DNA from: Aquipseudomonas alcaligenes NBRC 14159
GTDB lineage: Bacteria > Pseudomonadota > Gammaproteobacteria > Pseudomonadales > Pseudomonadaceae
Assembly: GCF_000467105.1 (NCBI RefSeq)
Contig: NZ_BATI01000018.1
Location: 91,915 to 155,914, forward strand
Direction: 5' to 3'
DNA length: 64,000 nucleotides
Shown here: positions 55,886-64,000 of the stretch, piece by piece
Numbering within the stretch: position 1 is the stretch's first letter
Layout: each line of letters begins with the position of its first letter
Notes under the pieces: generated by a model
The model's input: only the letters and a program-made list of their open reading frames with translations
Told to the model about the DNA's origin: nothing
The model's database searches: none
Translations under genes and position numbers: made by a program

Positions 55886-55911
55886 ACAACGGCGCCCGAG
55901 GGCGCCGTTGT
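55886..55911. terminator. Hairpin between convergent genes
   Basis: Perfect 11-bp stem (55886-55896 with 55901-55911, acaacggcgcc and complement), 4-base loop, placed between the stop codons of the M48 and SnoaL-like genes. It has no clear U-run; probably a bidirectional terminator. Confidence 0.6.
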
Positions 55912-55916
55912 CGTAT

Positions 55917-56360
55917 TCAGGGCAGGGCCTTCTCGGCGAAGGGGCGGGTTTCCAGGCCGAGCTGGGCGCGGAAGCTCTCCATGTCGAACATGGTGCAGAT
56001 CTCGCGGATATCGCCGTTCGGCGCCAGGGTCCAGAAGGCCATGGCCGAGATGCTCAGTACCTTGTCGCTGGGCGGGTAGCCCAGCGCCGGCTTCTCGATG
56101 GTGCCGATCAGGGTGCTCCAGGTCACCACCTTGTTGCCTTCGGCGATGCACTCCTCGACTACCACTTCCATGTCCGGCATGGCGCTGCGGATGTCCTGCA
56201 CCATCTGCACGAACGCGCTGCTGCTCAGCGGTCGACCGATGAATGAGCTCTTGTAGAGAAAATCGGGGCTGTGCATCTGCTCGGCGAGCGCCAGGCGACC
56301 ACGATTCCAGGTCAGATCGATGTGCTGGCGCACACGCTTCTTCATCTCGTCCAGTGACAT
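55917..56360 (-). CDS. SnoaL-like (NTF2-fold) protein
   Basis: 147 residues of the NTF2/SnoaL-like ester-cyclase superfamily: VRQHIDLTWNRGRLALAEQMHSPDF start and PDMEVVVEECIAEGNKVVTWSTLIGTI core. Such proteins bind small hydrophobic molecules or act as isomerase-like enzymes, so the activity is open. I chose the ATG at 56360 (ribosome site ggaggg). A TTG two codons upstream is also open. Confidence 0.85.
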   Translation of the reverse strand: MSLDEMKKRVRQHIDLTWNRGRLALAEQMHSPDFLYKSSFIGRPLSSSAFVQMVQDIRSAMPDMEVVVEECIAEGNKVVTWSTLIGTIEKPALGYPPSDKVLSISAMAFWTLAPNGDIREICTMFDMESFRAQLGLETRPFAEKALP

Positions 56361-56463
56361 GTACAACTCCCTCCATGCGGGTACTGCGCAATCCGTTGCA
56401 CAGATTACCAGCCTCGCGAGTCGTGACAGCCCCCTGATGTGCGCCAGTTCTCGTTACGCTGCG

Positions 56464-57048
56464 TCAGAGCGTTCCCGTCAACCCCAGTGCCTGACAGGCC
56501 GCGTACACCGCGAGGACAGCGAAGGCCAGCGCCGCGAGGCGACGAATGAGCGTCAGCGGCAGACGATCGGCGGCGAAGTTGCCGGCCAGCACCACCGGTA
56601 CGTTGGCGATCAGCATGCCCAGGGTGGTGCCGATCACCACCAGCAGGAAGTGTGGATACTGGGCGGCCAGCATCACGGTGGCGATCTGCGTCTTGTCGCC
56701 CATTTCGGCGAGGAAGAAGGCGATCAGCGTGGTGAGGAACGGGCCGTACTTGTTGAGGGCGGAGGCTTCATCGTCATCCAGCTTGTCCGGGATCAGCGTC
56801 CACACGGCCACGGCGGCGAAGCAGGCGGCCAGCACCCAGCTCAGGGTGGTGGCGGAGAAGAAGCCGGCTACCCAGTTGCCGACGGCGCCGGCGGCGAAGT
56901 GGTTGGCCAGGGTGGCGACCACTATGCCCCAGATGATCGGCCAGGGGCGGCGGAAGCGGGCGGCCAGCAGCAGAGCGAGCAGCTGCGTCTTGTCGCCGAT
57001 TTCGGCGAGCGCGACGATTCCGGTAGGTACGAACAGGGATTCCAGCAT
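56464..57048 (-). CDS. UPF0016/GDT1 family cation exporter
   Basis: 194 residues with six membrane helices. The two family repeats each carry E-x-G-D-K-T: 16-21 (EIGDKT) and 115-120 (EMGDKT), on opposite faces. Relatives (TMEM165, Gdt1, bacterial MneA) exchange Mn2+ or Ca2+ for protons. The yybP-ykoY riboswitch in its leader, which senses Mn2+, makes manganese export the most likely role. Start at 57048 has ribosome site aggaa. Confidence 0.92.
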   Translation of the reverse strand: MLESLFVPTGIVALAEIGDKTQLLALLLAARFRRPWPIIWGIVVATLANHFAAGAVGNWVAGFFSATTLSWVLAACFAAVAVWTLIPDKLDDDEASALNKYGPFLTTLIAFFLAEMGDKTQIATVMLAAQYPHFLLVVIGTTLGMLIANVPVVLAGNFAADRLPLTLIRRLAALAFAVLAVYAACQALGLTGTL

Positions 57049-57244
57049 CAGGCGTTCCTATAGGGGGCGGGTTTGACTGTTCTATGACACGTACTACCTC
57101 CCCGCCCCGGGCTGAGGTGTGCGTGTCATAGGTCTTGTCAAACCCAGGCCGCGAGGGCCTCGGGTCGCATGCGCCATGCTCTGCGGAGCAAGTGTGTTGA
57201 CGCACGCCGGGTGAGCTGGCGCTCACGGGAGACTACTCCCCTAG
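57049..57244 (-). promoter_or_regulatory. yybP-ykoY manganese riboswitch and leader
   Basis: Minus-strand leader of the UPF0016 gene. The aptamer starts near 57244 with CUAGGGGAGUAG, contains CGUCAACACA in its second part and ends with GACAAGACCUAUG near 57128, the conserved boxes of yybP-ykoY aptamers. The 3' side of the aptamer is complementary to two downstream segments: cgtgtcatag (57122-57131) pairs with ctatgacacg (57082-57091), and gtcaaaccc (57137-57145) pairs with gggtttgac (57069-57077). Together they form a long hairpin that competes with aptamer stem P1. Confidence 0.88.
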
Positions 57245-57285
57245 GACGGCGCGCATTGTGCCCAAAGCGCGCGGGGGTGGCAACC

Positions 57286-58746
57286 TCAGTCGTCGCTGCC
57301 GCGCACGTCCATGGCATGGTAGGGCACCAGGCGGGCGCCTTTCTTCAGGCGGTAGCCGAACCAGATGGCGAGGAACAGCGGCAGGCTGATGTAGGTGGCG
57401 ATGAGGCCCGCCCAGTCGATGCCGTTGCCGATGAAGGCCTGGTAGTTCTGCCCCAGGGTAATCACCAGGCACAGGCTGAAGGCGAACAGCGGGCCGAAGG
57501 GGAACAGCTTGGCGCGGTAGGGCAGGTCCGCCAGGCGCCCGCCCTGGGCCAGGTAGCCCTTGCGGAAGCGGTAGTGCGACACGGCGATGCCCAGCCAGGC
57601 GATGAAGCCACACATCCCGGAAGTGTTCAGCAGCCAGGTGTACAGGGTGCTGTCACCGACGATGGAGGTGAAGAAACACAGCGCGCCGACCAGGGTGGTG
57701 GCATACAGCGCGTTGCGCGGCACGCCGCTGGCGGAGAGGCGGGCGAACAGGCGCGGCGCCTTGCCCTGCATGGCCAGGGTGTAGAGCATGCGGGTGGAGG
57801 CATACATGCCCGAATTGCCGGCCGAGAGGATGGCGGTGAGGATTACCGCGTTCATCACGCTGGCCGCGGCGGCGAAGCCGGCGCGTTCGAACAGCAGGGT
57901 GAAGGGCGACACGTTGATGTCGCTGGCATCGTTCTGCAGCAGGCTCGGTTCGTTGTAGGGGATCAGCATGCCGATCACGAAGATCGCCAGGATGTAGAAC
58001 ATCAGGATGCGCCAGAACACCTGGCGGATGGCGATGGGAATGTTGCGCTTGGGGTTTTCCGACTCGGCGGCGGCGATGCCGATCAGCTCGGTGCCCTGGA
58101 ACGAGAAGCCTGCAATCATCGCCACCCCGACCATGGCCTGCAGGCCGCCGACGAAGGGCGCGTCGCCGGTGGTGAAGTTGCTGAAACCGGGCGACTCGAT
58201 ACCGCCCATGATGCCGAAGATGGTGGCCAGGCCGATGCCGATGAAGACGACCACCGTCACCACCTTGATCAGCGCGAACCAGAACTCGCTCTCGCCGAAG
58301 CCCTTCACCGACACCACGTTGAGCAGGAACATCAGGCCGAGGAACAGCGCGCTCCAGTAGATGCCGGGCACCTCCGGCAGCCAGAAGCTCATGATCAGCT
58401 GCGCCGCCACCAGCTCGGCGGCGATGGTCACCGCCCAGTTGTACCAGTAGTTCCAGCCCAGGGCGAAACCGAAGCCATCGTCGACGAAACGGCTGCCATA
58501 GGTGCTGAACGAGCCGGATACCGGCATGTGCGCCGCCATCTCGCCGAGGCTGGTCATGAGGAAGTACACCATCACCCCGATCAGCGCATAGGCCAGCAGC
58601 GCGCCGCCCGGGCCGGCGCTGGCCACGGTGGCGCCGGAGGCAACGAACAGGCCGGTGCCGATGGAGCCGCCGATGGCGATCATGTTCAGGTGGCGAGGTT
58701 TGAGCGCGCGTTGCAGATGCGGTTGCGGGGTACTGCTATCGGTCAC
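57286..58746 (-). CDS. lysP: Lysine-specific permease (LysP-like, APC family)
   Basis: 486 residues with about twelve membrane helices. N-terminal IGGSIGTGLFVASGATVASAG and later FSFQGTELIGIAAAESENP blocks are close to E. coli LysP along the whole protein. It takes up L-lysine by proton symport. I set the start at the GTG 58746 (MTDSSTPQPH) with ribosome site cggag; a TTG at 58788 would add 14 residues. It is followed on the same strand by the riboswitch leader. Substrate is inferred from similarity only. Confidence 0.88.
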   Translation of the reverse strand: MTDSSTPQPHLQRALKPRHLNMIAIGGSIGTGLFVASGATVASAGPGGALLAYALIGVMVYFLMTSLGEMAAHMPVSGSFSTYGSRFVDDGFGFALGWNYWYNWAVTIAAELVAAQLIMSFWLPEVPGIYWSALFLGLMFLLNVVSVKGFGESEFWFALIKVVTVVVFIGIGLATIFGIMGGIESPGFSNFTTGDAPFVGGLQAMVGVAMIAGFSFQGTELIGIAAAESENPKRNIPIAIRQVFWRILMFYILAIFVIGMLIPYNEPSLLQNDASDINVSPFTLLFERAGFAAAASVMNAVILTAILSAGNSGMYASTRMLYTLAMQGKAPRLFARLSASGVPRNALYATTLVGALCFFTSIVGDSTLYTWLLNTSGMCGFIAWLGIAVSHYRFRKGYLAQGGRLADLPYRAKLFPFGPLFAFSLCLVITLGQNYQAFIGNGIDWAGLIATYISLPLFLAIWFGYRLKKGARLVPYHAMDVRGSDD

Positions 58747-58807
58747 GAAAAATGGCTCCGGAGCGTCGACCCGCGGGCGGACGCTCAAGTGGGTGCGGAT
58801 GAAAGGT

Positions 58808-59806
58808 TCAGCTGCGACGGGCGCTGTAGATGCGGAAGCCGTCGGCCTCGATCAGGGTCTTGCAGGGGCCCAGGTGCTGTTCGATCAGCGGTGGGTATTT
58901 GAGGAAGCTGTTGGCCACCAGGCGCAGCTCGCCGCCCTTGTCCAGGTGGCGTGCAGCCTGGCGTAGCAGGTGTTCGCTGGCCTGGTAATTGGTGTGCACA
59001 CCGGTATGGAACGGTGGGTTGCTGACGATGGCGGCGAGGCCCGTGGGCGCGGCGTCGATGCCGTCGCCGGCGATCACCTCGGCCTCCAGGCCATTGGCGG
59101 CCAGAGTCAGGCGGCTGCTCTCGACGGCGAAGGCGTCGACGTCGAGCAGGGTCAGTTGGCTGTGCGGGTAGCGACGCTTGAGCGTGGCGCCGAGCACCCC
59201 GGCGCCGCAGCCGAAGTCGAGCAGGTGGCCCTGTGGCAGACCGTCCAGCTGTCCCAGCAACAGCGCGCTGCCGCGGTCCAGGCGGCCATGGCTGAACACG
59301 CCGGGCAGGCTGATGACCTGCAGCGGGCCGTCGGCCAGCGGCAGTTCGAAGCGCTGGGCCAGGCTGTGCAGGTCGGGTACTGCGGGGGCGTGGTCCACCG
59401 TCACCTGCCACAGCTGGCAATGGCGGGCGCTGTCCAGTTTGCGCGGCTTGCCATAGATGGCCAGCTGCTTGGCGGCGCGCTCGATGCCCGCGCGTTTCTC
59501 GCCGACCAGGTACAGCTCACGGCCGTCCAGGCGCGCGGCCAGGGCCTGCAGCAGGTAATCGGTGAGTTCGCGCGACTTGGGCAGGAACAGCACGGCGCTG
59601 TCGAATGCGGCCTCGGGCGCGCCGGTACCGAACTGGCAGCGCCCGGCAAAGCGTGCCTGCAGCACATTCTGCTCGCCGGCATGCCAGCTCCAGCCATGGG
59701 CGCGCGGCAACTGGCCGAGCAGGTCGTCGGCTGGCAGGCCGGCCAGCAGCAGCTCGCCCTGGAACAGCTCCGCCTGGCGCAGCAGCACCTCGCTTCGTGG
59801 ATCCAT
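58808..59806 (-). CDS. rsmC: 16S rRNA (guanine-1207-N2)-methyltransferase
   Basis: 332 residues with two related methyltransferase-like halves, the RsmC pattern. The catalytic half has the SAM loop [15 protein letters not shown] and the NPPF motif (N263-F266). It methylates G1207 of 16S rRNA. The start at 59806 (MDPRSEV) has ribosome site gggag at good spacing; the ATG two codons upstream has none. It lies between lysP and the 2-hydroxyacid dehydrogenase on the same strand. Confidence 0.93.
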   Translation of the reverse strand: MDPRSEVLLRQAELFQGELLLAGLPADDLLGQLPRAHGWSWHAGEQNVLQARFAGRCQFGTGAPEAAFDSAVLFLPKSRELTDYLLQALAARLDGRELYLVGEKRAGIERAAKQLAIYGKPRKLDSARHCQLWQVTVDHAPAVPDLHSLAQRFELPLADGPLQVISLPGVFSHGRLDRGSALLLGQLDGLPQGHLLDFGCGAGVLGATLKRRYPHSQLTLLDVDAFAVESSRLTLAANGLEAEVIAGDGIDAAPTGLAAIVSNPPFHTGVHTNYQASEHLLRQAARHLDKGGELRLVANSFLKYPPLIEQHLGPCKTLIEADGFRIYSARRS

Positions 59807-59836
59807 GGCCATCTCCCGGTAAAAAAGCCGCGTAGT

Positions 59837-60805
59837 TTACCCGTTGACCACGCGGATGGGGGCGCCGGCGAAGAAGGCGCGGGCATTCTCCGACAGCTGG
59901 CCGACGATGCGCTGGCGCGCCTCGCGGCTGCCCCAGGCGTTGTGCGGGGTGATGATCAGGCGCGGGATATCGGCTGCCAGCATCGGGTTGCCATGCCGTG
60001 GCGGTTCCTCGCTGAGCACGTCGAAGGCCGCGCCGCCCAGGTGGCCGGCGCGCAGGGCATCGGCCAGCGCCTGTTCGTCGACCAGGCCGCCGCGGGCCGT
60101 GTTGAGCAGCAGTGCATGCGGCTTGAGCAGCGCCAGTTCGGCGGCACCGATGAGGTGGCGAGTCTGCTCGGTCAGTGGGCAGTGCAGGCTGAGGGCATCG
60201 ACCTGCGGCAGCAGCTCCTCAAGCGGCAGACGGTCGGCGCGGGCGGGGCGGCCGGGCAGGACGCCATACAGCACGCGCATTCCCAGGGCCTCGGCCAGGC
60301 GAGCGAAAGCACCGCCCAACTCGCCGTGACCAAGGATGCCGAGGGTCTTGCCCTGCAGTTCGATGATCGGGAAGTCGAGCAGGCAGAACTGGCTGGCGCG
60401 TTGCCAGGCGCCGGCGCGAACCGCCGCCTGGTAGTCGGGCAGGCGGGTGGCCAGGGCGAGCAGCAGCATCAGCGCATGCTGGGCCACCGAGGCGGTGCCG
60501 TAGCCCTGGCAATTGGCGACCGTGATGCCGCGCTCGCGGGCGGCGCTCAGGTCGATGTTGTTGGTGCCGGTGGCGGACACCAGAACCAGCTTCAGCTCGG
60601 GGCAGGCGTCCAGGGTGTCCGCGTCCAGGCGCACCTTGTTGCTGATCGCCACCTGGGCGCCCTGCAGGCGTTCGGCGGCCTGTTCGCCGGTGCTGGCGTC
60701 GTGCAGGACCAGTTCGCCGAACACCTGGCGCAGCGGCGCCAGGTCGAGATCGCCGAGGTCGAGGGAGGCGTGGTCGAGGAAGACCGCGCGGGGGCTGTTG
60801 CTCAT
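59837..60805 (-). CDS. D-2-hydroxyacid dehydrogenase
   Basis: 322 residues of the NAD(P)-dependent D-isomer 2-hydroxyacid dehydrogenase family. The Rossmann loop GHGELGG starts at G159, and the catalytic histidine is H288 in PHNAWGS, with the arginine/glutamate segments NTARGGLVDEQAL and DVLSEEPP. Substrate is probably hydroxypyruvate, glyoxylate or a relative (HprA-like). The start at 60805 (MSNSPRAVFLD) was set by family. Divergent from the LysE-type exporter. Confidence 0.9.
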   Translation of the reverse strand: MSNSPRAVFLDHASLDLGDLDLAPLRQVFGELVLHDASTGEQAAERLQGAQVAISNKVRLDADTLDACPELKLVLVSATGTNNIDLSAARERGITVANCQGYGTASVAQHALMLLLALATRLPDYQAAVRAGAWQRASQFCLLDFPIIELQGKTLGILGHGELGGAFARLAEALGMRVLYGVLPGRPARADRLPLEELLPQVDALSLHCPLTEQTRHLIGAAELALLKPHALLLNTARGGLVDEQALADALRAGHLGGAAFDVLSEEPPRHGNPMLAADIPRLIITPHNAWGSREARQRIVGQLSENARAFFAGAPIRVVNG

Positions 60806-60885
60806 CAGCTGTACCTGTTGCGAATGGCGGAGACTGGCGTAAGGTTGCCAGCCTGTCCGATCGATTCCCACCCCTAGGAGGCCCC

Positions 60886-61515
60886 ATGTACTGGGCGGAG
60901 TTTCTTACCGTCGCGCTGATCCACCTGCTGGCCGTGGCCAGCCCGGGGCCGGATTTCGCCGTCGTGGTGCGTGAGAGCGTGGCCCATGGTCGCCGCGCCG
61001 GCACCTGGACGGCGCTGGGCGTGGGCACCGGCATCTTCGTCCATGTGGCCTATTCGCTGCTCGGCATCGGCCTGATCGTGTCGCAGTCCATCGTGCTGTT
61101 CAACGCGCTGAAGTGGCTGGCGGCGGCCTACCTGTTCTACATCGGCATCAAGGCCCTGCGCGCCAAGCCGGCGGCACCGGGCAGCCTGGAAGTGGTTGGC
61201 TATGGCTCCGAGCGCTCGCCGCGTGGAGCCTTCATGACCGGCTTCGTCACCAATGGCCTGAACCCCAAGGCCACGCTGTTCTTCCTTTCGCTGTTCACCG
61301 TAGTGATCAACCCGCATACACCGCTGGCAGTGCAGGCCGGCTACGGCGTGTACCTGGCGTTCGCTACGGCAATCTGGTTCTGCCTGGTGGCACTGCTGTT
61401 CAGCCAGCGCCGGGTGCGTGCCGGTTTTGCGCGCATGGGCCACTGGTTCGACCGGCTGATGGGTACGGTGCTGGTGGGGCTGGGCGTGAAGCTGGCTTTC
61501 ACCGAATTGCGCTGA
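60886..61515 (+). CDS. LysE/RhtB family amino acid exporter
   Basis: 209 residues with six membrane helices and the family motif ASPGPDF near residue 18. It exports amino acids or related small molecules; the exact substrate is open. Ribosome site aggagg is 5 bases before the ATG, the best in this part of the window. A strong bidirectional terminator follows. It is divergent from the 2-hydroxyacid dehydrogenase. Confidence 0.92.
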   Translation: MYWAEFLTVALIHLLAVASPGPDFAVVVRESVAHGRRAGTWTALGVGTGIFVHVAYSLLGIGLIVSQSIVLFNALKWLAAAYLFYIGIKALRAKPAAPGSLEVVGYGSERSPRGAFMTGFVTNGLNPKATLFFLSLFTVVINPHTPLAVQAGYGVYLAFATAIWFCLVALLFSQRRVRAGFARMGHWFDRLMGTVLVGLGVKLAFTELR

Positions 61516-61529
61516 GCAGTCGCCCATAA

Positions 61530-61555
61530 AAAAGCCCCGCCTAGGCGGGGCTTTT
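61530..61555. terminator. Bidirectional terminator
   Basis: 12-bp stem (61530-61541 with 61544-61555, aaaagccccgcc/ggcggggctttt) with A-run and T-run on the two sides, between the stop codons of the convergent LysE-type and thiolase genes. Confidence 0.92.
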
Positions 61556-61569
61556 CATTTGCGCGCGGG

Positions 61570-62745
61570 TTACAGCAGTTCGATCGCCACGGCAGTGGCT
61601 TCGCCGCCACCGATGCATAGCGAGGCTACGCCGCGCTTGCCGCCCTTTCTCTGCAGGGCGTTGATCAGGGTGACGATCAGGCGAGAACCGGTGGATCCTA
61701 CCGGGTGGCCCTGGGCGCAGGCGCCGCCGTAGACGTTGACCTTGGCGTGATCCAGGCCGTGTTCGCGCATGGCCAGCATGGTGACCATGGCGAAGGCTTC
61801 GTTGATCTCGTACAGGTCGACGTCGTCCTTGCTCCAGCCGGTTTTCTTGAACAGGTTGCTCATGGCGCCGATCGGCGCGATGGTGAACTCGCTTGGGTCC
61901 TGGCTCTGGGTGGCATGGGCGACGATCTTCGCCAGCGGCTTGAGGCCGCGTTTGGCGGCTTCTTCGGCGGTCATCAGGACCAGGGCGCTGGCGCCGTCGG
62001 AAATCGAGCTGGCGTTGGCGGCGGTGATGGTGCCGTCCTTCTTGAAGGCCGGCTTGAGGGTCGGAATCTTGTCCAGATTGGCAGTCAGCGGCTGCTCGTC
62101 GTCCTTCACCACCACTTCGCCCTTGCGGCTGGTGACGGTGACCGGGACGATCTCGCTGGCCAGTTCACCGCTCTGAATGGCGGCCTGGGCGCGCTTCAGC
62201 GATTCGATGGCGTAGGCGTCCATTTCCTCGCGGGTGATGCCGTACTTGTCCGCGGTCTCCTGGGCAAAGGAGCCCATCAGGCGACCGGTGCGGGCATCTT
62301 CCAGGCCGTCGAGGAACATGTGGTCCTTGATCTCGCCATGGCCCATGCGCAGGCCGGTGCGGGCCTTCTCGATGATGTAGGGGGCGTTGGACATGCTCTC
62401 CATGCCGCCGGCGACCATGACTTCGTTGCTGCCGGCCTTGAGCGCGTCGAACGCCTGCATCACGGCCTTCATGCCGGAGCCGCACAGCTTGTTGATGGTG
62501 GTGCAGCCGGTAGCGGCGGGCAGGCCGGCGCCCAGTGAGGCCTGGCGGGCCGGGCCCTGCTTGAGGCCGGCGGGCAGTACGCAGCCCATGATCACTTCCT
62601 GCACGTCGGCAGGCTGGATACCGGCACGGGCCACGGCCTCGCGGATGGCAAGGGCGCCCAGCTCCACGGCAGGCACGCTGGACAGGCTGCCCTGGAAGCC
62701 ACCCATGGGGGTGCGGGCGCCGCTGACGATGACGATATCGGACAT
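61570..62745 (-). CDS. Acetyl-CoA acetyltransferase (thiolase)
   Basis: 391 residues, the normal thiolase II length. The nucleophile is C88 in NKLCGSGMKA. The NEAFA block, the GHPVGSTGSR histidine and the C-terminal SLCIGGGEA cysteine are all in place. It condenses two acetyl-CoA, or cleaves acetoacetyl-CoA, in PHB/butyrate-type or leucine-degradation metabolism. It lies next to a divergent fatty acyl-CoA ligase, suggesting a lipid-use context. Confidence 0.94.
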   Translation of the reverse strand: MSDIVIVSGARTPMGGFQGSLSSVPAVELGALAIREAVARAGIQPADVQEVIMGCVLPAGLKQGPARQASLGAGLPAATGCTTINKLCGSGMKAVMQAFDALKAGSNEVMVAGGMESMSNAPYIIEKARTGLRMGHGEIKDHMFLDGLEDARTGRLMGSFAQETADKYGITREEMDAYAIESLKRAQAAIQSGELASEIVPVTVTSRKGEVVVKDDEQPLTANLDKIPTLKPAFKKDGTITAANASSISDGASALVLMTAEEAAKRGLKPLAKIVAHATQSQDPSEFTIAPIGAMSNLFKKTGWSKDDVDLYEINEAFAMVTMLAMREHGLDHAKVNVYGGACAQGHPVGSTGSRLIVTLINALQRKGGKRGVASLCIGGGEATAVAIELL

Positions 62746-62916
62746 CGGTATTACCTCTGAAGAGTGAAGCCGGAACGGCAGGAACGATTCGATTCTACTG
62801 CGTGACCGGTAATGGCCAAAGAGTCACGGGAAAAATCATCCTTTGGGTGGATTAAGTCGGTGCTAGAGCGGTTCTAGATTGGCGACCAAGAAAAACTCCA
62901 AGAACAGGTTACCGCC

Positions 62917-64000
62917 ATGCTGCAGACCCGAGTCATCCCGCCGACCGCCAACGCCAACCAGGCTCCGCTGCTGATCAAGCGCCTGCTGCTCTCTGGCAGC
63001 CGCTACGAGAAGACCCGCGAGATCGTCTATCGCGACCAGATGCGTTACAGCTACGCCACCTTCAACGAGCGCGTGGCACGCCTGGCCAACGTGCTGAGCG
63101 AGGCTGGGGTGAAGGCCGGTGATACCGTGGCCGTGATGGACTGGGACAGCCACCGCTACCTGGAATGCATGTTCGCCATCCCGATGATCGGTGCGGTACT
63201 GCACACCATCAACATCCGCCTGTCCGCCGACCAGATCCTCTACACCATGAACCACGCCGAGGACCGCTTCGTGCTGGTCAACAGCGAGTTCGTGCCGCTG
63301 TACAAGGGCATCGAGGCCCAGCTGACCACGGTGGAGAAGACCATCCTGCTCACCGATGGCGCCGAGAAGAGCGCCGAACTGCCTAATCTGGTCGGCGAGT
63401 ACGAAACCCTGCTGGCCGCCGCCAGCGCGAAGTACGACTTCGCCGAGTTCGACGAGAACTCGGTAGCCACCACCTTCTACACCACCGGCACCACCGGCAA
63501 CCCCAAGGGCGTGTACTTCACCCATCGCCAGCTGGTGCTGCATACCCTGGCCGAGGCCAGCGTGCTGGGCAGCCTGGACAGCGTGCGCCTGCTCGGTACC
63601 GATGACGTGTACATGCCGATCACGCCGATGTTCCACGTGCATGCTTGGGGTATCCCCTACGTGGCCACCATGCTCGGCATCAAGCAGGTCTACCCCGGCC
63701 GCTACGAGCCGGACATGCTGTGTCAGTTGATTCGCGAGGAGAAGGTGACCTTCTCGCACTGCGTGCCGACCATCCTGCAGATGATGCTCAATGCGCCCAG
63801 CGCCCAGGGTTACGACTTCGCCGGGCTCAAGGTGATCATCGGCGGCAGCGCGCTGAATCGTGCTCTCTACGAGGCGGCCAAGGCCCGCGGCATCCAGCTG
63901 ACCGCAGCCTATGGCATGTCCGAGACCTGCCCGCTGATCTCCTGCGCGCATATCAACGATGAGCTGAAGGCCGGCAGCGAGGACGAACGTGTCACCTACC
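62917..64000 (+). CDS. Fatty acyl-CoA ligase, 5' part (truncated by window)
   Basis: At least 361 residues, running off the right edge. AMP-dependent synthetase family: P-loop T189-T-G-T-T-G-N-P-K-G198, then PMFHVHAWG and GGSALNR and YGMSETCP blocks. It starts MLQTRVIPPTAN and is closest to the Pseudomonas medium-chain acyl-CoA ligase group (AlkK-like). It activates fatty acids with ATP and CoA. Ribosome site is weak (cagg). The 3' third (ATP/CoA-binding C domain) is not in the window. Confidence 0.93.
   Translation, partial: MLQTRVIPPTANANQAPLLIKRLLLSGSRYEKTREIVYRDQMRYSYATFNERVARLANVLSEAGVKAGDTVAVMDWDSHRYLECMFAIPMIGAVLHTINIRLSADQILYTMNHAEDRFVLVNSEFVPLYKGIEAQLTTVEKTILLTDGAEKSAELPNLVGEYETLLAAASAKYDFAEFDENSVATTFYTTGTTGNPKGVYFTHRQLVLHTLAEASVLGSLDSVRLLGTDDVYMPITPMFHVHAWGIPYVATMLGIKQVYPGRYEPDMLCQLIREEKVTFSHCVPTILQMMLNAPSAQGYDFAGLKVIIGGSALNRALYEAAKARGIQLTAAYGMSETCPLISCAHINDELKAGSEDERVTY

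Noticed and set aside
62866..62885. Palindrome ctaga-gcggt-tctag ahead of the acyl-CoA ligase as a FadR/PsrA-type operator
   Set aside because: The arms are only 5 bp, and the sequence does not match the PsrA consensus (GAAAC-N4-GTTTC) as I know it.

Overview
The window is a GC-rich piece of a Pseudomonas chromosome. The gene order rpsB-tsf-pyrH-frr-uppS-cdsA-dxr-rseP-bamA-skp-lpxD-fabZ-lpxA-lpxB-rnhB-dnaE-accA-tilS-pyrG-kdsA-eno-ftsB-ispD matches the P. aeruginosa core chromosome as I remember it, and the proteins read as Pseudomonas orthologues. Repeat palindromes and accessory genes suggest a relative outside P. aeruginosa itself (for example the alcaligenes/mendocina/resinovorans side of the genus). 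That species guess is inference. I see no phage, insertion sequence, CRISPR array, tRNA or rRNA. No gene-free stretch exceeds about 265 bases.

Layout. 1-8300: repeat palindromes, a DUF4197 protein, plsB (minus), then a divergent four-gene cassette for a gliding-type ABC system (ATPase, permease, GldG-like auxiliary protein, DUF4340 protein). 8300-14000: a cold-shock gene with its own promoter and long leader, then on the minus strand ndvB, dapE, rlmA and a small conserved protein. 14100-19640: a degenerate iron-alcohol-dehydrogenase-like protein, tcdA, a DUF1456 protein, a periplasmic solute-binding protein, a small membrane protein, and csdA-csdE, which with tcdA form the tRNA t6A-cyclisation sulfur system. 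19770-26850: dapD, a YffB/Spx-like ArsC-family protein, a PL7 alginate lyase-like protein, and the map-glnD-dapC run. Three succinylase-branch lysine/diaminopimelate genes (dapE, dapD, dapC) therefore lie within 13 kb.

27100-52720 is one long plus-strand housekeeping block. It carries translation factors (rpsB, tsf, frr), UMP kinase, isoprenoid genes (dxr, ispD, uppS), phospholipid synthesis (cdsA), envelope biogenesis (rseP, bamA, skp), lipid A (lpxD, fabZ, lpxA, lpxB), DNA replication and repair (rnhB, dnaE), fatty acid synthesis (accA), tRNA lysidine synthesis (tilS), CTP synthase, KDO-8-P synthase, enolase and divisome FtsB. Many genes overlap by 1-7 bases.

52750-64000 is a less conserved accessory stretch. 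It holds a chemoreceptor behind a flagellar sigma-28 promoter, an M48 lipoprotein protease, a SnoaL-like protein, a Mn-exporter-type UPF0016 protein behind a yybP-ykoY manganese riboswitch, a lysine permease, rsmC, a D-2-hydroxyacid dehydrogenase, a LysE/RhtB exporter, a thiolase, and the start of a fatty acyl-CoA ligase that runs off the right edge.

The most interesting non-coding signals are the riboswitch with a long competing hairpin (57049-57244), an approximately 59-bp interrupted palindrome between eno and ftsB (51572-51630), and the repeat families near 1-160, 7218-7255 and 8800-8894. The most interesting protein signal is the alcohol-dehydrogenase-like protein at 14157-15302, which has lost two of the four metal ligands.
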